NCBI GenBank assembly: GCA_017645305.1 | Contig: JAGCPD010000012.1 | Location: 1-64,000 of the forward strand | From: Bacteroidaceae bacterium | Lineage (GTDB): Bacteria > Bacteroidota > Bacteroidia > Bacteroidales > Bacteroidaceae | DNA length: 64,000 bases | Reading direction: 5' to 3' | In this document: in pieces, positions 1-8,335 of the stretch | Position numbering within the stretch: the stretch's first letter is position 1 | Layout: the number at the start of each line of letters is the position of its first letter | Notes under the pieces: generated by a model | The model's database searches: none | What the model saw: the letters and a program-made list of their open reading frames with translations, nothing else | Told to the model about the DNA's origin: nothing | Program-made: the position numbers and the translations under genes

Positions 1-58
1 CCAACATGTTGACAACCTGAGCCTCCTCAATCTTTAAAATTGGCTTAATGTATTTCAT
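1..58 (-). CDS. 5' end of a small hypothetical protein gene (runs off the left edge)
   Basis: On the minus strand an ATG at 56-58 opens a frame that reads MKYIKPILKIEEAQVVNML and continues past the edge. Short Bacteroidales proteins of unknown function commonly start with a Lys/Tyr-rich KYIKP-type stretch, so this looks like a real gene start rather than chance. It lies 111 bp downstream of the large discoidin gene on the same strand. Only 19 codons are visible, so no function can be given. Confidence 0.45.
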   Translation of the reverse strand, partial: MKYIKPILKIEEAQVVNML

Positions 59-69
59 AACAACTGTCG

Positions 70-118
70 GCCTCTCCCCCCGCCCTCCCCGAGAGGGAGG
101 GAGCCGGGGTTCTGAGGG
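70..118. repeat. GC-rich hairpin element, copy 1
   Basis: The spacer after the discoidin gene contains a GC-rich stretch whose core is CCCTCCCC-GAGA-GGGAGGG, an almost perfect hairpin. Related stretches lie at 9906-9940 and 13571-13608, each directly downstream of a gene, and look-alikes sit inside the GH97 gene. It may act as a terminator or be a REP-like mobile repeat. Confidence 0.6.
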
Positions 119-169
119 CTTCTTTATTTGTTTGACATTTTTACTTTCTTGTTGTCCTAAATTCCCCTC

Positions 170-3100
170 TCACTTAATCGCAACCTTCTTGCCGTTAACA
201 ATGTAGATACCCTTCTGAGCCTTGCTGATACGCTGGCCAGCCAGGTTGTAAATAGCAGCATTATCAATTGTCAATTCTCCATTTTCAATTGTGCTGATGC
301 CAGTAGCATCGTCTTCAGTAAAGAGGAAGGCATTAACCAGAGGACCTGTTTCACTGTCGAGTTCTAAGTAAGCCTTGCCTGCTTTAATGGTTCCTTCGTT
401 TGCAAGATAGAAGCCTGCAGGTTTGTCTGCGGGTTTAGCGAGAATGTACTTACCAGTAGCTGCGATGTCCTCAGCAGCACCCTGCAGCACGTTACCCTCA
501 ACCTTCGTAGCACCAGTGGTGGGAACGAAGCTGTAAATGCCAGCAGCACCCTTCAGTACAACAGGCTCAGCAGCAGCAATTGCACCTTCTACAGCATTCA
601 ACTTCAGCCAAGTCTCTTCAAACTCACCTGTGAATGCTTCAACACCTGCGGGAACGGTAACGTCAGCATTGTCAACGAACAGTGTTGCATAGCCAGCGTC
701 AGTAATCTGGGCAACAACAGGCTTAGTAGCATCGAGAGTGGGATATGCGTCTGTTCCGAGGTCTTGACGCCATGCAATACCGAGGGCAAGAACAACCTCG
801 CTGCTTGCCAGCTGCTCGTCGGTAACCGCTGTTGCCTCTTGAGGAGTCGTAGTTACTGTGCTTGCATCGCTGTTAATAGAAGCACCCTGATAGTAGCAGT
901 TGATAATAGCAGACTTGGCATTCTTGACAGCGCCAAAGAACTGACCAGCCTTCGGAGAGTCAACCTTACCAATAGACAAGACATTCTTAATAGTTACAAC
1001 TGCACCATTGCTGTAACCAACCATACCGCCGAATGTGCAGTTGCCGGGAGTTGCGGCAGTGTTGACGAGTTCACCGTCGAACAGACAGTTGCTAATGGTG
1101 AGATAGCAAGCAGGGTTGTTGTTTGCATAACCAGCAATACCGCCATAGTTACCACTACCGCCTGCATCGTTACCGTCGAGAGTACCAGAATAGGTGCAAC
1201 GGTCAACTACTGTTGCGTTTCCATTGAGAGCGCCACCGAGGATGCCACCTACCTGAGCACCAGCCAGCTGGTTGATGTAGTTCATCTTGCTGTTGATGTT
1301 CTGGATGAGGACACCACCGTCACCAGCAACACCGATAAGAGCGACTGCTCTGCCTGTAACACCTGTAGAAACTGTCATTGTTCCTTCTGCGGTAAAGTTC
1401 TTAACGACTGCACCTGTTGAAAGCTTACCGAACAGACCATTGTACTGACCTGTTGCTGTGTAGGTAATGCCGCTGATGGTATATCCCTGACCATCGAAGG
1501 TGCCCTTATAAGGAACATCATTCGTACCAATAGAAGTCCATGCATTTTCAGAGATTGCCTCAGAAAGGTCTATATTAGCAGTGAGGACAGCATTAGCATC
1601 GTTAGTGCCAGTGTTTACCAAAGTAGCGAAACTTGCCACATCTGCAGCTTTACCCAACTGATATACGCCATCCACTACAACCAACTGAGCAACAGCAGCT
1701 ATTTGCGGAACATCAACTGTGATGTATTTCAGCGCGTCATTAAATGCAGGAAGAAGGTTGTCAGCCGTTGCATCTTTCACAACACCAATCTTAGACTCAA
1801 CTACTGGTTGAACTTGTGCCATTAACTGACTTGCTACAGCGGCAGGCATTCCCTCTGCAAGAGCTGAGAGACCCATAGCAACCTTTGTCAGAGAATCAAC
1901 ATATTCCTGACGGATTGCTGCATATTCATTATCAGACAGCATCTTGAACTCAGTCATCTGCTGAAGAGTACCGCTGTAACATGATTCAACTTCAATCTTG
2001 AAGAACTTGTAGTCCTTGGGCCATTCTTCGCTGAAGTTGAAGTAAGCAGGAGCGGAGTTGGCGGCAGGCAACTGATCCTGACCAATGTCGGTCTTCTGGT
2101 CAAGCAGTGTCCAACCGCTATAGTCACGGGTATAGTAATCGGCTTCTTCTGTACCGCCAGGAACTTTACCGCTGGCACCATAAATCTTCCAGGTCTTCCA
2201 GTTACGGACACCACCACCATTACCTGTATCGTTACCAGTAATCAGCTTGTATTGGCCGAACTTCTTGGCAGCATATGTCTTGAAGATAACATATGCGACA
2301 GCAGGGTCTGTATCGGTTGCAGCGGGGATGGAGCCGCACCACTTGGTCTTCTGGTTACCGTCAAGCAGCTTCGAAGCATCTTCACCACTATTTCCAGCAT
2401 TACCGCTAAGGAAGCGGAAGCCGCCTGTTGCGAAAGCAGAAGAATCCTCAAGCGCTTCCTTCAAAGCAACTAATTCGTTGTAGAGCAAGGTCATCTGCAC
2501 AGCATCTGCTGTTGTCTGCAACTCAGCATACTTCTCTGCGAACTCCGTCTTCTTGCTTTCCATAGTTGACTCAACCACCAAGCTTTCTACAGTAGCGGCA
2601 AACTCTGCCAACTCCTCTACCAACGGCTGACGCATTGCCTCGAACTCCTCTTGAGTGCAGAGGTACATCTCGGACATCTGCTGCTGAGCGCCAGCATGAG
2701 GTGCAACCACCTTTACCATATAATACAGGTAATCCTCGCTAACACCCTTATTGAAGTCGAATGTTGCGGGATAGAAGTTCTTCATGGGCAGGTATTCCTC
2801 ACTGACATCAACTCTCTCGTCAAGCAGTGTCCAATTTGTAGGAAGGCTATCTGTAGCAGCAGTGAAAGATGCGAAATTGCCGCCATAGACACTCCAAGTC
2901 CTCCAGTTACGACCATTTTGGGTTGCGGTGTCGTTACCAGTGACAAGTTTGTAGAAGAAAGGCTTGAAGGCAGCCTTCACACGGTAGATGACATACTGCG
3001 GGAAGTTATTGCCGCCCCACTTGGTACCTTCCTTGCCGTCAATCAGCTGTGAGTAGTGACCGTCGCCCCAGCACTTGTCGCCAGAGCCGGCGATTGCTGC

Positions 3101-4318
3101 ATAATTTGCACCATTGACAAACTGATTCATTGCCTGAGCAATTGCATTGTTCTCTGCTTCAGCCAACTTGGCCTCGAGTGTCTCATATTCGCCGGAGCTG
3201 ATGGCAGCTGCCAAAACACCGTCTAAGTCCAGACCTGCGAAGAAAGTAGCATACTCCTGACACCAAGGATCATTCTCTCCAAGCAAAGCCTCGTATTCAG
3301 CCTTAGTTGCCTTTGCTGTGTTGACCAAATTGGTATAGTACTGTGCATCGGAAACATCAGAGGTGCTCAGCACATGGAATTCACCAACCTGTGTCCAACC
3401 TGTGCTCTTCATGGCATTCAGCGTCAGCTTGATGTAGCGGAACTTGTCGGTTGTATTGGCGGGAATGTACTCGAACGTCGTGTAGTTTTCGTTCTGGATT
3501 TCGTCATCGTCAGTTCTTTCATCAATCAGCGTCCAGTTGCTGTTGTCGTTAGAGCCTTCAATCTTCCAGCTCTTGGGAGCACGGTCGTGCCAAGAGCCAT
3601 CATCATGGGTAGAGAAGGAGTAGCTCTTCACGGCATATGCCTGGCCGTCGCCTGTTTCGATTGTCACCCAGTTGCCTGCGAGGTTGCTGCCTTCCCACTT
3701 CTGGCCAAGCTGCAAGTCAACAGCCTTCTTGGAGTTGTCCTGAGAAGAAGCCTTCCACTTGTAGCTAACCACACGGTTCGGCTCACCAAGAAGCTTGAAC
3801 TCGGAAAGCTGAATCATTCCATCATAATAGGTATTGTTGTCATTCTCTTTCTTGTAACCCTGACTTTCATTCAGGACAAGCTTGAAGTACTTGAATGGCT
3901 TCAGAATGTTCTTTTCGCAGAAGAAGCGCTGAGTGTAGAAGTTCTTCCGCTGTATCATGTTGTTGCGACCGAGGTCGGAAAGAGCGACCCAACCTTCTGC
4001 ATCGACATCGCCACCAACAGTAGCGTCGTTGGTTCCATAGAGCGTCCATTTACCGATGAGACGACCGTATGCCTCATTGTCGTTGGCTGTGGTGATGTCA
4101 TAGCCCCAGACATAGACAGGATCAGAGGCAGTAAAGAGCGCATAGACACCATCGCCCGGATTTCCACAGAACTTGGTGTTCACATCGTTGTCGAAGAGCT
4201 TGGCAGTGCCCTCGCCACCTTCGAAATTTGTTCCTGCCGTACAGGTGTATGTCACCTGAGCGGATACTGTTGCTGCCATTGCAAATGCAGCAAACAATGT
4301 TAACAATTTGTTTTTCAT
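170..4318 (-). CDS. Secreted multi-discoidin (F5/8 type C-like) protein with GLUG-type region and T9SS sorting tail
   Basis: A 1382-residue protein with a signal peptide (residues 1-20, cleavage after VSA). Four discoidin-like carbohydrate-binding modules are seen, each marked by a variant of the ANDT/GNDT...RNWKTWKIYG motif, near residues 78, 236, 459 and 693. Helical linkers of 70-100 residues separate modules 2-3, 3-4 and follow module 4. About residues 900-1170 hold glycine-rich GLUG-like repeats, which typically fold as a beta-helix. The last 40 residues (YNLAGQRISKAQKGIYIVNG) are a type A T9SS sorting domain, so the protein is probably exported by the machinery encoded just upstream and attached to the surface. 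No catalytic domain is recognised; a glycan-binding or adhesin role is inferred. A 7-bp-periodic repeat encodes the linker IENGELTIDN before the tail. Confidence 0.85.
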   Translation of the reverse strand: MKNKLLTLFAAFAMAATVSAQVTYTCTAGTNFEGGEGTAKLFDNDVNTKFCGNPGDGVYALFTASDPVYVWGYDITTANDNEAYGRLIGKWTLYGTNDATVGGDVDAEGWVALSDLGRNNMIQRKNFYTQRFFCEKNILKPFKYFKLVLNESQGYKKENDNNTYYDGMIQLSEFKLLGEPNRVVSYKWKASSQDNSKKAVDLQLGQKWEGSNLAGNWVTIETGDGQAYAVKSYSFSTHDDGSWHDRAPKSWKIEGSNDNSNWTLIDERTDDDEIQNENYTTFEYIPANTTDKFRYIKLTLNAMKSTGWTQVGEFHVLSTSDVSDAQYYTNLVNTAKATKAEYEALLGENDPWCQEYATFFAGLDLDGVLAAAISSGEYETLEAKLAEAENNAIAQAMNQFVNGANYAAIAGSGDKCWGDGHYSQLIDGKEGTKWGGNNFPQYVIYRVKAAFKPFFYKLVTGNDTATQNGRNWRTWSVYGGNFASFTAATDSLPTNWTLLDERVDVSEEYLPMKNFYPATFDFNKGVSEDYLYYMVKVVAPHAGAQQQMSEMYLCTQEEFEAMRQPLVEELAEFAATVESLVVESTMESKKTEFAEKYAELQTTADAVQMTLLYNELVALKEALEDSSAFATGGFRFLSGNAGNSGEDASKLLDGNQKTKWCGSIPAATDTDPAVAYVIFKTYAAKKFGQYKLITGNDTGNGGGVRNWKTWKIYGASGKVPGGTEEADYYTRDYSGWTLLDQKTDIGQDQLPAANSAPAYFNFSEEWPKDYKFFKIEVESCYSGTLQQMTEFKMLSDNEYAAIRQEYVDSLTKVAMGLSALAEGMPAAVASQLMAQVQPVVESKIGVVKDATADNLLPAFNDALKYITVDVPQIAAVAQLVVVDGVYQLGKAADVASFATLVNTGTNDANAVLTANIDLSEAISENAWTSIGTNDVPYKGTFDGQGYTISGITYTATGQYNGLFGKLSTGAVVKNFTAEGTMTVSTGVTGRAVALIGVAGDGGVLIQNINSKMNYINQLAGAQVGGILGGALNGNATVVDRCTYSGTLDGNDAGGSGNYGGIAGYANNNPACYLTISNCLFDGELVNTAATPGNCTFGGMVGYSNGAVVTIKNVLSIGKVDSPKAGQFFGAVKNAKSAIINCYYQGASINSDASTVTTTPQEATAVTDEQLASSEVVLALGIAWRQDLGTDAYPTLDATKPVVAQITDAGYATLFVDNADVTVPAGVEAFTGEFEETWLKLNAVEGAIAAAEPVVLKGAAGIYSFVPTTGATKVEGNVLQGAAEDIAATGKYILAKPADKPAGFYLANEGTIKAGKAYLELDSETGPLVNAFLFTEDDATGISTIENGELTIDNAAIYNLAGQRISKAQKGIYIVNGKKVAIK
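260..294. repeat. Heptad repeat inside the discoidin gene
   Basis: Five consecutive 7-mers (ATTATCA, ATTGTCA, ATTCTCC, ATTTTCA, ATTGTGC) lie in frame and encode the short linker between the protein body and its sorting tail. The same unit type recurs at 10016-10043 and 23632-23663. Confidence 0.75.
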
Positions 4319-4390
4319 CTCTTTTGGTTTTAGTTAATAAAATAGTTTATTTTTGTGTTTAATTGTTTTAATGACATTACTCCTCATGTG

Positions 4391-4422
4391 CAAAGATAAA
4401 CTTTTTTGTATTACAAGACAAA
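4391..4422 (-). promoter_or_regulatory. Promoter of the discoidin gene
   Basis: On the minus strand TTTG (4419-4422) and TATCTTTG (4391-4398) are separated by 20 bp, an exact match to the Bacteroidetes primary sigma consensus. The predicted leader is about 65 nt and ends in an A-rich stretch (AACTAAAACCAAAAG) next to the ATG. Confidence 0.75.
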
Positions 4423-4465
4423 AAAAGGAGTTTTTTTTTATTGCTTCTGCGGAATTCTTTTACTA

Positions 4466-4531
4466 TTAAGCATGCAAACTCACCGAATTAAGCGTGCTAA
4501 CTCACTGAATTTAGCGTGCAAACTCACTGAA
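4466..4531. repeat. Three 22-bp tandem repeats upstream of the T9SS operon
   Basis: Units begin at 4466, 4488 and 4510. Each reads TTAAGC or TTTAGC, then RTGCWAACTCACYGAA, with only three or four differences between copies. They end 31 bp before the -33 element of the porP promoter. The 22-bp period equals two helical turns, so the copies face the same side of the DNA, as expected for cooperative protein binding. No regulator is known to me. Confidence 0.8.
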
Positions 4532-4537
4532 TTCGAC

Positions 4538-4617
4538 ATAAGTCGCTTTTTTTTATAAATATTTTGATGTTTTTTCATAATGTTGTACCTTTGCACGGAC
4601 TTTAAAAAGCGACTTAT
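4538..4617. repeat. 14-bp perfect inverted repeat flanking the porP promoter
   Basis: ATAAGTCGCTTTTT (4538-4551) and its reverse complement AAAAAGCGACTTAT (4604-4617) bracket 52 bp that contain the whole predicted promoter. It could be a two-site operator, a transcript-end stem, or the arms of an invertible promoter; the sequence alone does not decide. Confidence 0.7.
4563..4593 (+). promoter_or_regulatory. Promoter of the porP-gldKLMN-priA operon
   Basis: TTTG (4563-4566), a 19-bp spacer and TACCTTTG (4586-4593) match the Bacteroidetes consensus. It lies 84 bp before the chosen porP ATG. No equally good promoter was seen in the spacers further down the operon. Confidence 0.8.
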
Positions 4618-4676
4618 ATATTATTCTACAAACGTTGTACAATAAATTTATGTGCTCTGCCGTTATTAAATTTAGG

Positions 4677-5615
4677 ATGAAAAGACTACTATGGATAGGA
4701 TTGTTGCTGATAAGTCTGGACATAAAAGCCCAGTTTGATGCGGCATTCACTAATTCCTGGGCTCTTCAGTCCTACTTCAACCCTGCAGCGGCAGGAGTGG
4801 ATGGTCTGCTGAATGTCAGAGCTGCCTATAGTATGCAGATGGTGGGTTTCGAGAATGCACCAAAAACCATGCTGATAACAGCAGACATGCCTCTTTTCTT
4901 TTGGGGGCCAAAACACGGAGCCGGACTGGGACTCTATAACGACAAGGCAGGAGTCTTCTCGACACAGAGGATATTCCTTTCTTATGCCTATCACCTTAAA
5001 TTGTGGGGCGGCACCATGAGTATCAGTGCAAGGCCGTCTCTTCTGGTCGAGAAAACCGACGGTTCAAAGCTGGACTTGGCGCAAACGAACGACCCGGCCT
5101 TCATAACAAGTGATGCAAAAGGAAATGCTTTCGACCTGGACTTCGGACTCCGATACACCTATAAAAAAACATGGTACGCGGGAGTCAGCGCGATGCACAT
5201 TATGGGACCCACCATTACATTGGGAGACGATAAAACGCATGAGATTTCCATCGACCCTGTTTTCTATCTAACAGGAGGATACAGGTTCCGCCTACGTTAC
5301 CCGCGTTACGCAATCGCCACGGATGCCATCCTTAGAACAGACCTGTTGTCATGGAGAGGTGATATCACGGCCCGACTGGAATACAACGGTGAGAAACATA
5401 AACTGTACGGCGGCATTATGTACAGCCCGATGAATAGCGTAGGATTACTTCTGGGGTACAATTTCCACGGTATCAACATAGGCTACTCGTACGAGGCTTA
5501 TACAGGTGGAATAGGAATACAAAACGGAACGCACGAGATTATGATTGGATATCAAACCGAACTGAATCTGGGGAAAAAGGGTAAGAACCTGCACAAAAGC
5601 GTACGACTGCTGTAG
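4677..5615 (+). CDS. porP: Type IX secretion system membrane protein PorP/SprF family
   Basis: The frame is open from 4635, but the start at 4677 gives a normal signal peptide (MKRLLWIGLLLISLDIKAQ) and a 312-residue protein. The mature start (QFDAAFTNSWALQSYFNPAAAG) and the later alternating beta-strand pattern with GLLLGYNF and YEAYTGGIGIQNGTHEIMIGY are typical of PorP/SprF outer-membrane beta-barrels. In T9SS these proteins bind the C-terminal domain of PorE/SprA-linked partners and anchor the PorK-PorN ring to the outer membrane. It is the first gene of the T9SS operon; gldK follows after 97 bp. Confidence 0.9.
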   Translation: MKRLLWIGLLLISLDIKAQFDAAFTNSWALQSYFNPAAAGVDGLLNVRAAYSMQMVGFENAPKTMLITADMPLFFWGPKHGAGLGLYNDKAGVFSTQRIFLSYAYHLKLWGGTMSISARPSLLVEKTDGSKLDLAQTNDPAFITSDAKGNAFDLDFGLRYTYKKTWYAGVSAMHIMGPTITLGDDKTHEISIDPVFYLTGGYRFRLRYPRYAIATDAILRTDLLSWRGDITARLEYNGEKHKLYGGIMYSPMNSVGLLLGYNFHGINIGYSYEAYTGGIGIQNGTHEIMIGYQTELNLGKKGKNLHKSVRLL

Positions 5616-5712
5616 AACATTGAATGCTGCGAGTAAGCGTGAACAGGCTCGACCGCAGGTCAACATTGAATATTGAAATAACGAAGATAATATATAAATA
5701 AGGTATATAAAT

Positions 5713-7233
5713 ATGAAGACAAAGAGTCTGGTACTTTTCTTATTGGCAATTCTTTGCCTGACCTTGGCTGCATGTATGGGATCACATTCCTCGGCTAATG
5801 CAGTTGGAGGCGAACTGACAGGAGTCAGAGGTGCTGCAACCTCTGAGCCTACACCATACGGCATGGTGGCCGTTCACAAAGGGTCTCTGAAAATTGGATT
5901 GCAGGAAAACGATACCCTTTGGGGAGCCGATTTCCCCATTAGAGACATCAGTGTTGACGGCTTCTGGATGGACGAGCACGAGGTAAGCAATGCCAAATAC
6001 CGTCAGTTTGTGAACTGGGTACGCGACAGCATTATCCGTGAACGTCTAGCTGACCCCGCATACGGAGGTGACGAGACTTACAAGATAGAAGAGGACAAGG
6101 AGGGTAATCCCATTACACCTTATCTGAACTGGAGCAAACCCATTCCCTGGCGCAAAGCTAACGAAGATGAAGACCGTGCGATTCAAAGCGTTTACGTTAT
6201 CCATCCTATTGACGGCACCAAGATGCTGGATGCCAAGCAGATGAACTATCGCTACGAAGTTTTCGACTATGTAGCTGCAGCTCAGCGTAAATATCGCTTA
6301 GATCCAGAAGAACGCGACCTAAACACTGACCATGCCATAAGCAATGAGCAGGTAATGATCAGCAAAGATACTGCCTGGATAGATGATGACGGTAAAATTA
6401 TACGCCAAACCATCACACGACCTCTGAGCGGACCATGGGATTTCCTGAACACCTATATTGTGAACATCTATCCCGATACCACATGCTGGGTAAACGATTT
6501 CCAAAATGCCGATAATGAACGTTATATGAAGCTCTATTTCAGCAATCCCGCATACGACGATTATCCAGTAGTAGGCATTTCGTGGGACCAGGCTAATGCT
6601 TTCTGTGCATGGCGTACCAGCTACCTGATGAAGGGACTGGGCGGCTATGCTAGGCAAATTCAGCGATACCGCCTGCCCAGCGAGGTAGAATGGGAATACG
6701 CTGCTCGCGGTAAAGAGGGTAATCCTTTCCCATGGACGAGCCTGGAAGTCAAGAGCGACAAGGGATGCTATTATGCTAACTTTAAACCCGACCGTGGTAA
6801 CTACACCAAAGACGGTAGCCTTATTACCAGCAAATGCGGTATCTTCAGCGCCAACAGCAACGGTTTGTACGATATGGCAGGTAATGTGGCAGAATGGACA
6901 AGCACCGTATATACCGAAGCTGGCGTAGAGAGCATGAGCGACATGAATCCTGACCTAAAATACAACGCTGCAAAAGAGGATCCCTACCGTCTGAAGAAAA
7001 AGAGTGTAAGAGGCGGTTCGTGGAAAGACCCTGAAAGCATGATTCGCAGCGCATGGCGTTCATACGAATACCAGAACCAGCCCCGCTGCTACGTGGGATT
7101 CCGTTGCGTTCGTACTATGGTTAACGATAGGGGTAATGCCGGTGCACAGAAAGGGGGCAAAGCAAGCAAAAAAGGCGGTGGAGGCAAGTCGTCAGGCGGT
7201 CCAACCGTAAGTACAAGAAAAGTGAGACGGTAG
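5713..7233 (+). CDS. gldK: T9SS outer-membrane ring lipoprotein GldK/PorK
   Basis: A 506-residue lipoprotein: the signal peptide ends in a lipobox (LTLAAC, Cys21). The rest is an FGE/sulfatase-modifying-factor-like fold, with FWMDEHEVSNAKYRQFVNW near residue 84, YRLPSEVEWEYAARG near 320, YDMAGNVAEW near 385 and VRGGSW...GFRCVR near 430-465, the standard motif order. GldK/PorK forms the large periplasmic ring under the outer membrane with GldN/PorN. The C-terminal Lys/Gly/Ser-rich tail (about residues 475-506) is a low-complexity extension. Its position between porP and gldL confirms the assignment. A long insertion within the fold (roughly residues 105-265) is usual for GldK compared with simple FGE proteins. 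Confidence 0.94.
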   Translation: MKTKSLVLFLLAILCLTLAACMGSHSSANAVGGELTGVRGAATSEPTPYGMVAVHKGSLKIGLQENDTLWGADFPIRDISVDGFWMDEHEVSNAKYRQFVNWVRDSIIRERLADPAYGGDETYKIEEDKEGNPITPYLNWSKPIPWRKANEDEDRAIQSVYVIHPIDGTKMLDAKQMNYRYEVFDYVAAAQRKYRLDPEERDLNTDHAISNEQVMISKDTAWIDDDGKIIRQTITRPLSGPWDFLNTYIVNIYPDTTCWVNDFQNADNERYMKLYFSNPAYDDYPVVGISWDQANAFCAWRTSYLMKGLGGYARQIQRYRLPSEVEWEYAARGKEGNPFPWTSLEVKSDKGCYYANFKPDRGNYTKDGSLITSKCGIFSANSNGLYDMAGNVAEWTSTVYTEAGVESMSDMNPDLKYNAAKEDPYRLKKKSVRGGSWKDPESMIRSAWRSYEYQNQPRCYVGFRCVRTMVNDRGNAGAQKGGKASKKGGGGKSSGGPTVSTRKVRR

Positions 7234-7240
7234 TTTCATT

Positions 7241-7275
7241 GAAAATTGAGAATTGATAATGGATAATTGAAAATT
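7241..7275. repeat. Heptad repeat in the gldK-gldL spacer
   Basis: Five exact 7-mers in a row: GAAAATT, GAGAATT, GATAATG, GATAATT, GAAAATT. They start seven bases after the gldK stop codon. Same family as the arrays at 8202-8256, 8295-8322 and 46733-46759. Confidence 0.75.
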
Positions 7276-7348
7276 AAAGCGGCCGCATAATGCTATAATG
7301 TAATGACAAAGCAGCCGCCCAAACAAAATAACGAAAAAAAATAAAGAT

Positions 7349-8206
7349 ATGAATCCTATAGCCAAATTGCAAAAATGGATGGACTCCCCATCTGGCCAAG
7401 TTTTTATGAATTACGCTTACAGCTGGGGTGCTGCAATCGTTATCTTGGGAGCATTATTTAAGTTAACTCACATCCCCGGAGCCAATGCTATGCTTTGGAT
7501 AGCTATGAGCATTGAGGCCGTTGTATTCTTTATCTCTGGTTTTGAGAAGACATACGAAAAAGTGCCCAAGACAGAAGGAGCAGAGCCTGCTAACGGGCAA
7601 GCCGTGGTGATAGCCGGTGGCGGAACTTCCTTGCCTGAAGGTGCAGAAATTCCTGAAGGTCCTATCGTAATTGGTGGCGGAGCTCCATTTGTGGCAGGTA
7701 CTGCGCCTGTTGGAAACATAGACCCCGACGCTTTGGCAGCAGGAACTGGATTAAGTGCTGCAGCAGCCAATCTGGCAGCCGCAGGACAAGCAGCCGCACA
7801 GGCACAACTGGCACTTGAACAAATACAGAATGGTGGTGCTACCATCGACCCCAACCAGATAAAGGCAACAGACCCTGCAGCTATAGAAGAAGCAGTAAAG
7901 AACTATGCCGAAGAGCTAACAGAGCTTACCGAAGTACTGGGTCGTGTAAAAGCTCAAGCCGCGCGTATGAGTACCGACAGTGAGGAGATGGAGAACTTGA
8001 ACCGCACGCTTACAGGTATTGCTACCGTTTACGAATTGCAACTCCGCAATATCAGCAAACAGGTTAGTACGATTGAACAGATTGACGAGCAAACACGTAA
8101 GATGGCCCAGCAGATTCAGGAACTGAACGAGGTCTATAGCCGCATGATTAAAGCACTCACCATTAACATGGGACCCGCTGTTGAAAGAATGAAGAACGAA
8201 GAGTGA
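7349..8206 (+). CDS. gldL: T9SS inner-membrane motor protein GldL/PorL
   Basis: A 285-residue protein with two N-terminal membrane helices (about residues 18-40 and 45-65) separated by the tight turn THIPGANAM. The conserved glutamate in the second helix (IAMSIEAVVFFISGFE) is the residue type used by GldL to couple proton flow to rotation. The cytoplasmic part has an Ala/Gly-rich stretch (residues 85-160) and a C-terminal coiled-coil region (170-280). GldL pentamers with a GldM dimer form the rotary motor that powers T9SS and gliding. It sits between gldK and gldM in the usual order. Confidence 0.94.
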   Translation: MNPIAKLQKWMDSPSGQVFMNYAYSWGAAIVILGALFKLTHIPGANAMLWIAMSIEAVVFFISGFEKTYEKVPKTEGAEPANGQAVVIAGGGTSLPEGAEIPEGPIVIGGGAPFVAGTAPVGNIDPDALAAGTGLSAAAANLAAAGQAAAQAQLALEQIQNGGATIDPNQIKATDPAAIEEAVKNYAEELTELTEVLGRVKAQAARMSTDSEEMENLNRTLTGIATVYELQLRNISKQVSTIEQIDEQTRKMAQQIQELNEVYSRMIKALTINMGPAVERMKNEE

Positions 8207-8256
8207 AAAGTGAAGAGTGAGAAAATGAAAAATGAAAGAGTGAAAAGTGAAAAATA
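8202..8256. repeat. Heptad repeat starting at the gldL stop codon
   Basis: TGA trinucleotides occur at 8204, 8211, 8218, 8226, 8233, 8241 and 8248, so the AGTGAAA-type unit repeats every 7-8 bp. The first TGA is the gldL stop codon itself. Confidence 0.7.
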
Positions 8257-8294
8257 TAAATTAGCAAAATCATTAATCGATAACCGTTAATCTA

Positions 8295-8322
8295 ATTCTT
8301 CATTCTTAACTCTTAATTCTTA
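8295..8322. repeat. Heptad repeat upstream of gldM
   Basis: Four 7-mers: ATTCTTC, ATTCTTA, ACTCTTA, ATTCTTA. This is close to the complementary form of the AAGAATT/TGAAAAT units found in neighbouring spacers, and ends 13 bp before the gldM start. Confidence 0.65.
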
Positions 8323-8335
8323 ACTGAACAAAAAG

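Noticed and set aside
3374..4303. 309-codon plus-strand open frame opposite the discoidin gene
   Set aside because: It is an antisense shadow in Cys/Val-rich frame with no signal, family motif or promoter; the minus-strand gene has a signal peptide, domains and a sorting tail.
4531..4554. Terminator just upstream of the T9SS promoter (CGAC-ATAA-GTCG plus T-run)
   Set aside because: The stem is only 4 bp and no plus-strand gene precedes it; the T-run belongs to the 14-bp inverted repeat.
4635..4676. Upstream ATG of porP
   Set aside because: It would add 14 residues in front of a complete signal peptide, spoiling it.
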